The notes below the pieces were generated by a model that saw nothing but the letters and a program-made list of their open reading frames with translations, did not search any database and had not been told where the DNA came from. From Treponema pallidum subsp. pallidum str. Nichols (GTDB taxonomy: Bacteria; Spirochaetota; Spirochaetia; Treponematales; Treponemataceae), in NCBI RefSeq assembly GCF_000410535.2, contig NC_021490.2, forward strand, positions 716,501-780,500: a DNA stretch of 64,000 nucleotides, given 5' to 3'. Shown piece by piece: positions 43,828-52,437 of the stretch; within the stretch, counting starts at the first letter, position 1; each line of letters opens with the position of its first letter. The position numbers were made by a program, and so were the translations under genes.

Positions 43828-45051
43828 CTAAAGGAGTTTCGCCGTGGTCGATTCGTCCTGAAAATGGTCATTCGCTGCAGATCCCTCCTGCACCCGACTA
43901 CTCGACGCGCCCGCACCCCTGCTTGCAGAACGCCGCAACGTTTTTGCGTCCGACTCCTCCGGAGACGCCTCAAGAGAGAGAGCAGGACGATGTTCCTGAA
44001 AGCTGGATATAAACGCCTGCTTAGGAAAAAGCTTCGTACGCACTGCCCGTTCGATCTCCAAGGTGATGTCCATATTCTGCTGCAGAAAGCCCACGGCATT
44101 GTCACGCCCCTGTCCGATCTTTTCTTCTCGGTACGCGTACCACGCCCCTTTTTTTTCGATAATTTCCTGCTTAACCGCTGCATCCAGCAAACACGAAAAG
44201 GCAGAAAAACCCTTCCCAAAGAGAATCTCCGTTTCTACCTTGCGGAAGGGGGGTGCCATCTTATTCTTTACTATCCGGATCCTTACCTTATTGCCCCACG
44301 CTTCCTCATCACCTCTTGAAAGCGTTTCCACCTTCCTAACCTCTATCCTCACGGAGGAATAAAACTTAAGTGCAATGCCGCCGGTAGTAGTCTCAGGATT
44401 CCCAAACATAATCCCTATTTTCATGCGGAGCTGATTAATAAAAATGAGCGTACACTTCGACTTATTGATGATAGAAGTAAGCTTACGCAACGCCTGACTC
44501 ATAAGACGCGCGATCAGACCTACGTGGGCATCCCCCATATCCCCCTGTATTTCTGCCTGAGGCGTGAGCGCGGCAACAGAATCCACCACGATAATATCCA
44601 CCGCACCTGAACGCACAAGACTTTCGGCAATCTCTAACGCTTGCTCCCCTGTATCTGGCTGCGATATCCACAGATCACCGACGGACACGCCAAGATCCTT
44701 CGCATACTGTGGGTCAAGCGCGTGCTCAGCATCGATAAAGGCTGCGATACCTCCACGCTTTTGCGCTTCTGCAACCGCGTGCAGCGCAAGGGTTGTTTTG
44801 CCAGACGACTCAGGACCAAATATTTCAATAATCCTACCGCGCGGATAACCGCCGATACCTAATGCCTCGTCAAGCAAAATATTTCCCGTGGGAATAACTT
44901 CAACACCTTGGACTGCGTCATCCTTCCCTAACTTCATGAGGGAACCTTGGCCAAACTGCTTTTCGATCTGGAGGCGCGCCGCCTCCAACGCCTTCATCTT
45001 TTCTTCAAAAGAAGAACTAACGGGAACATCCCCTTTAAGGGCTTTTGACAC
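43828..45051 (-). CDS. recA: Recombinase RecA
   Basis: Strand-exchange ATPase of homologous recombination, relevant here to gene conversion at variable loci. 407 residues from GTG 45051, where GGGAGG lies six bases upstream; the open frame continues to 45081. Walker A is GPESSGKTT, followed by [20 protein letters not shown], Walker [17 protein letters not shown] and the loop [24 protein letters not shown] (in pieces). [21 protein letters not shown] is diagnostic. The last ~55 residues are Ser/Glu/Arg-rich and longer than the acidic tail of E. coli RecA. No SOS box is obvious upstream. Confidence 0.96.
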   Translation of the reverse strand: MSKALKGDVPVSSSFEEKMKALEAARLQIEKQFGQGSLMKLGKDDAVQGVEVIPTGNILLDEALGIGGYPRGRIIEIFGPESSGKTTLALHAVAEAQKRGGIAAFIDAEHALDPQYAKDLGVSVGDLWISQPDTGEQALEIAESLVRSGAVDIIVVDSVAALTPQAEIQGDMGDAHVGLIARLMSQALRKLTSIINKSKCTLIFINQLRMKIGIMFGNPETTTGGIALKFYSSVRIEVRKVETLSRGDEEAWGNKVRIRIVKNKMAPPFRKVETEILFGKGFSAFSCLLDAAVKQEIIEKKGAWYAYREEKIGQGRDNAVGFLQQNMDITLEIERAVRTKLFPKQAFISSFQEHRPALSLEASPEESDAKTLRRSASRGAGASSSRVQEGSAANDHFQDESTTAKLL

Positions 45052-45119
45052 CACAAGCCTCCCATGAAAAACCCCGCGCAAGGCGCAAGAGACGCGCTAC
45101 CACCTGCACACAAATAGTA

Positions 45120-45193
<74 letters not shown>

Positions 45194-45204
45194 TTCCGGC
45201 GGGA

Positions 45205-45233
45205 CTTGTAGCACGAAACAACACACGCGTCAA
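45205..45233 (-). promoter_or_regulatory. Promoter of the CAT tRNA
   Basis: TTGACG (45233-45228), 17 bases, TACAAG (45210-45205) on the minus strand, ending 11 bases before the mature tRNA. Five of six matches in the -35, ideal spacing. Confidence 0.65.
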
Positions 45234-45311
45234 TTCTTCAAAACGCTGTACAAACCCCGGGGAACACCCTCTCATCCTATCCCCATACCCCGATCTACGA
45301 AATAAACACAA

Positions 45312-46634
45312 TTACAGGAAGCACTGGAGCACGTCCGAAAGCACCGTCTCGCCCATGCGCGTACGCGCACGAACATAACTTTGAGATTCAGTATCCCCGG
45401 TCTCCGTGCACTGTGCAGTAAAGTGATGCGTATACGCTCCCTTTGGGAAATCCCACACATGCAGCTGCGCGAACAGCACACACTTCCAGCGTGCATCAGA
45501 GTCGCGTTCAAGACGCCTTACCTGAGTCAAGCCAAACACAAGTCTACGGACATTCCCCCCAAACTTTTTACGCGCGCGCGCGATTACCGCGTGGTCCGGC
45601 ACCTTACCTACCCCGTACAAACTATCAAGCCCGATGTTCACAAACCGACGCTTCAAAAGCCCCCCGAGCAAACGGGTGGCCGTCAGATTCTCGTGCGTCA
45701 GCGGCCGTCCTGTCTTCCCATAATCTAGAATACATATCGTTGTAGATACCTGCCTGCGCACGGGATGCTGTTTTGGATCAGACGAAGGCGCCGCAACGCG
45801 ACACACCAAATTAGCAAGCGCAGGCTCCCCCGCTGCGCTGTTTTCTTCCCCCTCGGGGGACGGTATGGTAGACACGACAGGTTCGGGAGATGAGGGTCGT
45901 TCCTGCAACGCAGAATCCTGTGCACAAAGGGAAGGAGCATGTACCAAAGCGGCAGTGTCAAACGAAAGCGTCACCTCCTGCGAAAGCGCCGCTGACGGAA
46001 AGGGGAAAAAGAGCACTCCCTGCGTATCTGCGCACAGCGTCACCTGCATCACATCGCCATGTTCAGGACCAATTTGGTAGCATAGCGTAAAACGCCCACG
46101 CTGTAGTGGCCACACGCTGTCGCGATACTGCAACGTGGCACTAACCCCTACATGGGTCGGCGGTGCAACGCGCGGAGCAAGGCGTATACCTTGCAGCAGC
46201 GCACGGACATACGCGTGCAGCGCACGGCTACGCGCCGTGTCAGTCTCAGAAGAAGGGTCATATAACGCTTCAAGCTCATTGAAAGCAGCGTATGTGTCCC
46301 CCGTACAGAGCGCATCCGTGATGCGCATACCCTCTTCTGTGTCAAAAAACGCCTGCAATGCCGCGTGGTGCTCGGCAGGGATATGTCCAACAGTACCCTG
46401 CACCCACGCAGACCCCCGCCCAGGAGAAAAAGACGCCGGGGATTCAGACACACTCGCATCTGCCGCGCCCGCCTCATTCCCCATTGCCGCAGCATGAGAA
46501 ACATGCTCAGAAGCATGGGCCACACCCGAAGAATTCAGGCCATCCGCATTCAGGGAAAAACTTGAGCGTGTCTGTGACGTACAGGCGCCAAAAAGCACAC
46601 TCCACACCCACACCGTACAAAAAAAACGGTCCAT
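45312..46634 (-). CDS. Unknown lipoprotein, TPR-like plus C-terminal domain
   Basis: 440 residues from ATG 46634; the frame reaches 46667. Signal peptide MDRFFCTVWVWSVLFGAC has a good lipobox (FGAC). Residues ~20-90 are Ser/Ala-rich linker. Helices around 95-155 (GMRITDALCTGDTYAAFNELEALY, in pieces) could be TPR-like. The last ~130 residues (STTICILDYGKTGRPL, ATRLLGGLLKRRFVNIG, ARARKKFGGNVRRLVFG, FAQLHVWDFPKGAYTHHF) resemble the strand-helix pattern of LpoB/CsgG-type outer-membrane lipoproteins, but this is a weak by-eye match. Single gene, divergent from the folate gene. Confidence 0.7.
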   Translation of the reverse strand: MDRFFCTVWVWSVLFGACTSQTRSSFSLNADGLNSSGVAHASEHVSHAAAMGNEAGAADASVSESPASFSPGRGSAWVQGTVGHIPAEHHAALQAFFDTEEGMRITDALCTGDTYAAFNELEALYDPSSETDTARSRALHAYVRALLQGIRLAPRVAPPTHVGVSATLQYRDSVWPLQRGRFTLCYQIGPEHGDVMQVTLCADTQGVLFFPFPSAALSQEVTLSFDTAALVHAPSLCAQDSALQERPSSPEPVVSTIPSPEGEENSAAGEPALANLVCRVAAPSSDPKQHPVRRQVSTTICILDYGKTGRPLTHENLTATRLLGGLLKRRFVNIGLDSLYGVGKVPDHAVIARARKKFGGNVRRLVFGLTQVRRLERDSDARWKCVLFAQLHVWDFPKGAYTHHFTAQCTETGDTESQSYVRARTRMGETVLSDVLQCFL

Positions 46635-46793
46635 GTATAATCTACACCTCTTTATTCTGCAGCGCACACCACAGCCGCGTGCTAAAGTACCGTCACGGGC
46701 CCTTCGTTACAGCCACCCTACGATATCCACCAAAGACACATCACGTCTTCTTTTCGTTAGGGACGTGCAGGACGACGCCGACACCACCCATAC

Positions 46794-47471
46794 ATGAACG
46801 CAAAGCAAAATGCCCGTCGCATCGCTTCCGCACGGCTGCGCGCCTTCCGCGCCTCCCCTACCGCTCCTGCCTATCCAGCACACTCCCTTTTCACTGCACA
46901 GACAGCGTACCAGCGTGCACGCACTGTGTTCTTCTATGCGCCCCTGCCCCTAGAAATAGACCCCTACGCCCTTGCATACACTGCAGAAAACGCAGGAAAG
47001 CACGTAGCTCTTCCTCGCGTATCGGGAAACGACTTGCACTTTCACGCAGTCACGTACGCGTGCACTACCCGCCCCTCTGTTTCCTGCTTCACCACCTTGT
47101 GCCCTAGGACCAGGGGAATTAGAGAACCCGATGCACACAGTCCACGCCTCTACCCCCCGCACCCTTCGCCCAATACTCCTGCACAAAGAACACTTGCCCT
47201 ACCGCTTTTGATCGTAGTTCCCGCACTGGCATTCAGCACAAATGGCGCACGCCTCGGCCGCGGCGGAGGACACTACGATCGCTTCCTCGCCCGGATCGCC
47301 GCTACCATACCAGCAGGGAGCTACTACACGCTCGGCCTCTGCTTTGATTGCCAAATCATGGCTGTCATTCCTCAAGAAGCACACGACCAATCCGTACACG
47401 CGGTGCTCACCGAAACTCGTCTCATTTCCTGTGCCACGGCGCGTGCACCAGCGCCACCGTTCTCTTTATAG
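46794..47471 (+). CDS. 5-formyltetrahydrofolate cyclo-ligase
   Basis: Converts 5-formyl-THF to 5,10-methenyl-THF with ATP, returning a dead-end folate to one-carbon metabolism. 225 residues, cytoplasmic. The family signature VPALAFSTNGARLGRGGGHYDRFL (in pieces: VPALAF, RLGRGGGHYDRFL) is complete, and the N-terminal region has FFYAPLPLEIDPYAL and KHVALPRVSG as expected. A proline-rich insertion (SPRLYPPHPSPNTPAQ) near residue 120 is unusual. No clear ribosome site precedes ATG 46794. 88 bases before the ATP-grasp gene. Confidence 0.88.
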   Translation: MNAKQNARRIASARLRAFRASPTAPAYPAHSLFTAQTAYQRARTVFFYAPLPLEIDPYALAYTAENAGKHVALPRVSGNDLHFHAVTYACTTRPSVSCFTTLCPRTRGIREPDAHSPRLYPPHPSPNTPAQRTLALPLLIVVPALAFSTNGARLGRGGGHYDRFLARIAATIPAGSYYTLGLCFDCQIMAVIPQEAHDQSVHAVLTETRLISCATARAPAPPFSL

Positions 47472-47558
47472 TGCCTTATTCCTCCATTCTAATCACACAC
47501 GTGCATGCACCAAGAGGACAGCGCCGTGCTATCTTCCCAGAAAGGAGGATGAAAACAC

Positions 47559-49352
47559 GTGAAAACCATTCTCATACTGGGTGCAGGAACCATGCAAGCC
47601 CCTGCACTTCGCGCAGCACGGGAGCTTGGGCTGTGGGTGTGCGCGGTAGATGGGAATCCGCATGCACCGTGCGCGGCACTTGCAGACGAGTTTACCCCAA
47701 TCGATTTGGCCGATAGCGCCGCGCTCGTCGCTCACGCGCGCGCAATTCGCGCGCGCCGCGGCTTGGATGCTGTGTTCACCGCGGCAACAGACTTTTCCGT
47801 TTCCGTCGCTGCCGTCGCCGAGGCCTGTGCACTCCCCGGCCACCGATTGGAGGCAACCAAAAACGCTACGGATAAAACGCGCATGCGTGCCTGCTTCACA
47901 CGCGCCCGACTGCGCTGCCCCCGCTTCACGTTCCTTGAGCCTGACTCGTTCGCCTGGGACACACCGCCTGGGCATGCCCGACTGTGTTCCCACCTGCATA
48001 GCGCTGGACTCTCGTTTCCTCTCGTCGTAAAACCGACAGACAACATGGGAGCCCGCGGCTGCACGCTCGCGCAATGCAAGGATACCCTCATAAATGCCTG
48101 CGCCGTGGCGCGCCAGTTCTCTCGCAGCGGCCGGGTGATTATCGAGGAATTTATTGTCGGAAGAGAGTTTTCCCTGGAAGGGCTCATATTCGACGGGACG
48201 TTGTACGTCACCGCACTTGCCGATCGCCACATCTGCTTTCCTCCCTCATTCGTAGAAATGGGACACACGCTCCCGGCAGCGCTCTGTACACAAGACGCAC
48301 AAGCGCTCATCGACACCTTCCACAACGGTGTGCGGGCACTCGGGCTCACCCATGGCGCCGTGAAAGGAGATCTCTTCCTGAGTACCCCCTCCCCGACGAA
48401 AACTCCATCCACTGCCGCCACACCCAACCCTTCTGCCCCGTACACACCCGAAGCAGTATTGGGAGAAATTGCCGCACGCCTTTCAGGGGGCTTCATGTCT
48501 GGCTGGACGGTGCCGTACGCTCTGGGTTTCGACGTCACACGCGCTGCATTGCACGTGGCGCTTCACGGTCCTTCAGCTGCCGCCTCGGCTGCCACCGCGT
48601 CTGTCGCCCCCCCTCCTACTGCGCTCACCGTGCTGCGCACACAGCTCACCACTCTGTCTCCTCTTCCAGAAAAAAGCCCATACGCCAGCGCAGAACGCGC
48701 GTGGATTTCCATTCCTGGGGTAATACACCGAATCTGGGGCCTTGCAGACGCTCAACAGATCGCCTACGTCAAAAACGTGTTCGTACGTATGCAGGAAGGA
48801 GCCGCGGTGCGCTTTCCTCGTAATAATGTGGAAAAATGTGGCAACGTGCTGAGTCAGGCCCCCACCCGTGCACAGGCTATCGCCGCAGCAGAAACCGCGT
48901 GTCGCTGCATTGTACTCCGCCTTGTTCCTGCACACCCTGCAACAGACGCCTTTCTAGCAAGAAAACGCAGCGCAGAATCAGCGGCCAGCCCAGCGCTCCA
49001 GGACGCTGATTCTGAGTACGCAGCGTCTGCATCACACCCCTTTGGGCAAGAGAGTATACCGGACATCGTCTGCGATGCCTCAGGACGCTTCTTTACCTCT
49101 GAGGTTGCCTGTGCACCGCTCGTGCGCACAGGACTCTTCCTTATCCCCGAGCCACTGGTGCGCGCTGACGCACGAGACGTGCAGGGTCGCAGCATCCATG
49201 CGCTGTGTACCCTTGCACTTAAGGTAGAGCCTGCGCTCGAACCTGCGCTGTGCTTTGCGCGTTCCCAAAACCTCGCAGAGTTATGGCGCGCACTTATTCG
49301 CGGTGGCATTCAAGGATTACTATACGCGTTTGACTCCTTTCAACTGTCCTGA
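47559..49352 (+). CDS. ATP-grasp ligase of unknown specificity (CarB/PurK-like) with extra C-terminus
   Basis: 597 residues from GTG 47559; AAAGGAGG ends ten bases upstream. The N-terminus ILILGAGTMQAPALRAARELG is the pre-ATP-grasp Rossmann domain, then KNATDKTRMRACF, the phosphate loop VVKPTDNMGARGC, the hinge IIEEFIVGREFSLEG, and the metal site GEIAARLSGGFMSG. This subfamily joins a carboxylate to an amine (or similar). Residues ~280-300 are a Pro/Thr-rich insert. The last ~220 residues hold no family I know. Acceptor unknown. It overlaps the convergent nicotinamidase gene by 13 bases. Confidence 0.82.
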   Translation: MKTILILGAGTMQAPALRAARELGLWVCAVDGNPHAPCAALADEFTPIDLADSAALVAHARAIRARRGLDAVFTAATDFSVSVAAVAEACALPGHRLEATKNATDKTRMRACFTRARLRCPRFTFLEPDSFAWDTPPGHARLCSHLHSAGLSFPLVVKPTDNMGARGCTLAQCKDTLINACAVARQFSRSGRVIIEEFIVGREFSLEGLIFDGTLYVTALADRHICFPPSFVEMGHTLPAALCTQDAQALIDTFHNGVRALGLTHGAVKGDLFLSTPSPTKTPSTAATPNPSAPYTPEAVLGEIAARLSGGFMSGWTVPYALGFDVTRAALHVALHGPSAAASAATASVAPPPTALTVLRTQLTTLSPLPEKSPYASAERAWISIPGVIHRIWGLADAQQIAYVKNVFVRMQEGAAVRFPRNNVEKCGNVLSQAPTRAQAIAAAETACRCIVLRLVPAHPATDAFLARKRSAESAASPALQDADSEYAASASHPFGQESIPDIVCDASGRFFTSEVACAPLVRTGLFLIPEPLVRADARDVQGRSIHALCTLALKVEPALEPALCFARSQNLAELWRALIRGGIQGLLYAFDSFQLS

Positions 49353-50176
49353 TGTTCAGTGCCAGAAAAAATAAAACGCGTGCGCAAAAGCTCTGCGGCC
49401 TCAGTCATACGCAGCCACGTCAGTCCCTGTGCACAGAGAGTCTGCACGGACGCGGCCGTTTTTTGCTCAAAACCAGGCACCACGCTACTACCGTCCTTCA
49501 ACAAACTCACGCGTGAGAGGACCCCTGCGCGCTGCATATCCTGCAGCGTACACACAACACAATGCGAGAGTGCTTCACCTGCTACGAAAATACGCTCATG
49601 TGCGCGGAGCATTTGGCAGCGCTTAACAAAAAGAGAATCCGCAGTCCCTTGAGACGCTGGATACTCCGAGGACAGCACACTAAATTGTTCCACACAGGGG
49701 TTTTCTCCTTTAAAGAAAAACTGAGGATGTCTTGTACGATGCGCGCGTTGCCAAAAGCGCACCGCCTCCACGATAAGCGGGTGCACCGCCTGTCCCCAAC
49801 TGCCACGCACACAATGCTCGGGCCAAAGGTATAGAGGCCCCTTTCCGGTATATGCACGGAATGCCAAGTACCCCGCTACGGTCTGTACATAGCCGACACG
49901 CACAGGCACACACGCCCCAGAACGCAAACGTTCGAACGAAACTGTATCAAAAGGACCGAGAGCATCTCCTGTCAGGGAGCGCCAAAAACAGGGGTGCGCA
50001 ACGTGCATCCGCGGGTGCCGATCGCAACTTACGTACAATGCATCCACATGCGCAGCGTGCACGCGCAAGAACTCAGCAACGCGCACACAGTCCTGATCCG
50101 CGCCGGGAACGAACAACGCACCGCGTGGATCGCAAAAATCATTTTGAAAATCAACCAAAAAAAAGGCTCTGCTCAT
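49340..50176 (-). CDS. pncA: Nicotinamidase / isochorismatase-family hydrolase
   Basis: Probably hydrolyses nicotinamide to nicotinate for NAD salvage. 278 residues from ATG 50176 (MSRAFFLVDFQNDFCDPRGAL), the standard PncA start; an upstream extension of 20 codons lacks similarity. Catalytic Asp in VDFQNDF, a metal-binding DRHPRMHVAHP-like Asp/His group, the Lys in FFFKGENP and the nucleophile Cys in VAGEALSHCVVCTLQD. HCVRGSWGQAVHP fits the pre-lysine region of nicotinamidases. About 60 residues longer than E. coli PncA. Convergent with the ATP-grasp gene. Confidence 0.85.
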   Translation of the reverse strand: MSRAFFLVDFQNDFCDPRGALFVPGADQDCVRVAEFLRVHAAHVDALYVSCDRHPRMHVAHPCFWRSLTGDALGPFDTVSFERLRSGACVPVRVGYVQTVAGYLAFRAYTGKGPLYLWPEHCVRGSWGQAVHPLIVEAVRFWQRAHRTRHPQFFFKGENPCVEQFSVLSSEYPASQGTADSLFVKRCQMLRAHERIFVAGEALSHCVVCTLQDMQRAGVLSRVSLLKDGSSVVPGFEQKTAASVQTLCAQGLTWLRMTEAAELLRTRFIFSGTEHQDS

Positions 50177-50237
50177 AGGGAAGCGCGCGCAGGAACGCGC
50201 ACGCGCGTGCGCGCATACCCCACCCCAGCAGCACAAG

Positions 50238-50846
50238 CTAGACCCGGAACACAGGCCCTATCTGCACCGTCAGCGGACACTCCAAACAATACTTTTGCAA
50301 AAACTGTTCCCATTTCAAATCAGTGGAGCCTGCGCCGTTCTTACACTGCTCGAGGTTCGCAGTAATCGGGATACCCACACCGCTTGCCACACCGACAGAC
50401 AGTCCCACAACCCCCGTAAAAAAGAAATGAAAGTCAAGGTTCACAGGAACACCGACTATTTTGTCCTTGGTAGACATGATATCCACACCCGTAGAAGGCA
50501 GAAAGAACGCCCGCTCTCCCATACGGAGTACCCACCCCAATAGGAACTGCGCGCGGAACAGGAGCGTAGAAAGCCCCGCATCTAGCTGCGTGACGAAAGT
50601 AAACCCGTTCTCCGCAGAAACCCCCACCGAAAGCCCCAGCGTGGGGGTGAAGGCCAGTATATCGGTGCGTTTCGTACCTTGCGTTCCGCCCTCACCGTTC
50701 GCGCCCTTTCCCCACACAAAGACTCCCACCTGTCCAACTCGGGGAGAAACAAAAACCTGCGCGGCGTTCGCGTCAGTGCAAAGACCCCACAACACCGCCA
50801 AAAAGAGCGCACCCCCCCCCGCCACCGAACGGCGCAAGCGGCACAT
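50238..50846 (-). CDS. Predicted small outer-membrane beta-barrel, phase-variable copy
   Basis: 202 residues from ATG 50846. Signal peptide MCRLRRSVAGGGALFLAVLWG...ANAA, cleavage near residue 30. The mature part alternates as a small eight-strand barrel (AQVFVSPRVGQVGVFVWG, TPTLGLSVGVSAENGFTFV, LDAGLSTLLFRAQFLLGW, VNLDFHFFFTGVVGLSVGV) and ends in the strand LTVQIGPVFRV. The paralogue upstream shares the ending GPxFRV. Nine consecutive G (50820-50812) lie within codons 9-12 of the signal peptide; any change not a multiple of three would abolish the protein. OmpW-like fold is inference. Confidence 0.75.
   Translation of the reverse strand: MCRLRRSVAGGGALFLAVLWGLCTDANAAQVFVSPRVGQVGVFVWGKGANGEGGTQGTKRTDILAFTPTLGLSVGVSAENGFTFVTQLDAGLSTLLFRAQFLLGWVLRMGERAFFLPSTGVDIMSTKDKIVGVPVNLDFHFFFTGVVGLSVGVASGVGIPITANLEQCKNGAGSTDLKWEQFLQKYCLECPLTVQIGPVFRV
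50812..50820 (-). repeat. G9 tract in the signal-peptide codons of a barrel protein
   Basis: Nine C on the plus strand (G9 in the coding strand), encoding Ala-Gly-Gly-Gly near residue 10 of the barrel protein. Poly-G tracts of this size are hypervariable in treponemes and control expression of several surface proteins. Confidence 0.95.
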
Positions 50847-50876
50847 CACCTCACCCTCACACCAACCACTCATACA

Positions 50877-51422
50877 CTACACTCGGAACGTCGGCCCTAT
50901 CGTGAGCGAGAGCGGCAAGGTAAACTCCTTGAAATTAAAGTCACGAACACCAACGGCCGTGCTCGCAGCAACCGCAACTCCGGCAAAGGAAGTGAGATAG
51001 TACTGCACCTCTAAGTTCAACGGTACGCTGTACAGCAGCTTGCTATACCACGCAGACGATTTCCCCTCAGATGTCGCACACGAATCACCGCAGATATTCA
51101 CCCCACTGGAAACGATGGCCCGCAGCCCTCCCACACGCACCGCGTAGCCAATTAACGCCTGTGCACGCACAAAGACATTGGTCAACGAACTTTCCGCCGA
51201 AGCTGAAATCGTTAGGCCGTTCACCAAAATTAGCCCCAGGTCAACCCTTCCAATCAGTCTATCAAAAGACACACCCTTACCCGACGACGTACCGTCCGAA
51301 CCACCGTTACTCCCAAACTGATACACACTCGTGATCCCAATCTTAGGAGAAAGAAACAACTCAAGCGCGCCAAGCTGGGAAAAACACAGCACCCCCGCCG
51401 AACATGCCAGCAATCTTCTCAT
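50877..51422 (-). CDS. Predicted small outer-membrane beta-barrel, stable paralogue
   Basis: 181 residues from ATG 51422 (MRRLLACSAGVLCFSQLGALE); the frame continues eight codons upstream. Signal peptide with cleavage near LGA/LE. Strand-like segments: ELFLSPKIGITSVYQFG, DRLIGRVDLGLILVNGLTISA, NVFVRAQALIGYAVRVG, VPLNLEVQYYLTSFAGVAVAA, and the end LPLSLTIGPTFRV. It parallels the downstream gene strand by strand, so the two are tandem paralogues 30 bases apart. No long homopolymer is present here. Loops around residues 35-50 (NGGSDGTSSGKG) are probably surface-exposed. Confidence 0.75.
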   Translation of the reverse strand: MRRLLACSAGVLCFSQLGALELFLSPKIGITSVYQFGSNGGSDGTSSGKGVSFDRLIGRVDLGLILVNGLTISASAESSLTNVFVRAQALIGYAVRVGGLRAIVSSGVNICGDSCATSEGKSSAWYSKLLYSVPLNLEVQYYLTSFAGVAVAASTAVGVRDFNFKEFTLPLSLTIGPTFRV

Positions 51423-51534
51423 ACCCACACAACCCCCACTCTCCAAAAGAGTCCATACCCAGCCTCAGAACTCCGGCCAGGCGGGGTCTCCCCCCTATCC
51501 TCAAAAAAGTCAAGTACTTCTGCCTGCACGTGCC

Positions 51535-51927
51535 CTACGCGCGCAAGTCAAAAAGCTCAGGCCCCTGTACTTCTACTGAGGTGTAAGGAAGAGACTCTCC
51601 CCGCCGTTTGGTCTCGTCCACTTGCTTCTGAGAAAAAAGCTCTGCGGCGCGGAGCAGTGTCTCCTGCCGCTTCTGCACCGCCATGTCTGCCGCTTCTGCC
51701 GCTACCCGACGCTGCACTATCAGCCGCTCGACCAACGCGTCCAAAATCTGCAGCTCAGACACCGACACCCCTGCCTGCCCCTGCTCCGCAGGAGTCGCAT
51801 CAACATGTTCGAAATGAGCGTATATCACCTGATTCGAGGGTACAGGGAGCGAGATATTGCCCCCTGAGGTTACCTGTAAAAGTCCGTCGTAACACAAATT
51901 CTGTAAAGGCGCCGCGGCCATCACCAT
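51535..51927 (-). CDS. Small conserved protein of unknown function
   Basis: 130 residues from ATG 51927, with AGGTGGGG upstream; the open frame continues to 52002 through a glycine-rich stretch. The N-terminal half (NLCYDGLLQVTSGGNISLPVPSN, in pieces, and VIYAHFEHVDA) is beta-rich. The C-terminal half (LQILDALVERLIVQR...MAVQKRQETLLRAAELFSQKQVDE) is a long charged helix. No signal peptide in the short form. No family recognised. It lies between the probable rpoZ and the barrel pair on the same strand. Confidence 0.65.
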   Translation of the reverse strand: MVMAAAPLQNLCYDGLLQVTSGGNISLPVPSNQVIYAHFEHVDATPAEQGQAGVSVSELQILDALVERLIVQRRVAAEAADMAVQKRQETLLRAAELFSQKQVDETKRRGESLPYTSVEVQGPELFDLRA

Positions 51928-52064
51928 AGCATCCCCACCTCCGCCCCCTCTATCGGCAGAAGGGAGAGCGTGACTTAGAACCGGCCCTTTATTGAAAAAC
52001 AACTTCTAGAAAACAAACTCCTAATCTGCCCCCGCAGGAGCGGACTGTTAATGTCCAAACCGCG

Positions 52065-52268
52065 CTACCCTAACTCCTGCGGCTCTATCCGGTAGTCCAC
52101 CGTTCCTGAAAACACCTGCTGCGCTGCAGCGGACACCACCTTTCCCCCAAGTTCATCCAAAACAGGGTCGCAAACCGCTGCGAGTTGAAAAGCTCGACGC
52201 GTTGCTGCACACGTAATCTCATAAATATTGCCCTGAAACTCAATCAACTGCTGCATTGGGAAAATCAT
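52065..52268 (-). CDS. rpoZ: Probable RNA polymerase omega subunit
   Basis: 67 residues. The run GNIYEITCAATRRAFQLA, followed by a short linker and KVVSAAAQQVFSGTVDYRI, matches the omega pattern in which R(F/Y)xLVxxAxxRAxQL is followed by K...AxxEIxxGxxxY. Omega helps fold and stabilise the beta-prime subunit. No strong ribosome site; ATG 52268 and ATG 52256 are both possible, the latter giving MQQLIEFQGNIYE. Such proteins are easily missed because of size. The call is by eye and should be tested by profile search. Confidence 0.62.
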   Translation of the reverse strand: MIFPMQQLIEFQGNIYEITCAATRRAFQLAAVCDPVLDELGGKVVSAAAQQVFSGTVDYRIEPQELG

Positions 52269-52309
52269 GGGTCATCGTAACACCTATCGCGCCGCGCAAC
52301 AAGCACTGC

Positions 52310-52339
52310 TTGACGTACACGATCCCCCCTGTGTAGAAT
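52310..52339 (+). promoter_or_regulatory. Promoter of tRNA-Pro(GGG)
   Basis: TTGACG (52310-52315), 18 bases including a run of C, TAGAAT (52334-52339), ending eight bases before the mature tRNA. Same -10 as the flaA promoter. Confidence 0.7.
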
Positions 52340-52347
52340 GCGCACCG

Positions 52348-52421
52348 CGGGCAATGGCGCAGTAGGTTAGCGTACAAGTCTGGGGGACTTGGGGTCCCCG
52401 GTTCGAGTCCGGGTTGCCCGA
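52348..52421 (+). tRNA. tRNA-Pro (anticodon GGG)
   Basis: 74-base cloverleaf: acceptor CGGGCAA/TTGCCCG, discriminator A, D stem GCGC/GCGT, anticodon stem CAAGT/ACTTG around CTGGGGG, anticodon GGG, T arm CCCGG-TTCGAGT-CCGGG. Second proline isoacceptor of the window. CCA not encoded. Confidence 0.95.
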
Positions 52422-52437
52422 GGAACAGCTGGCCAGC

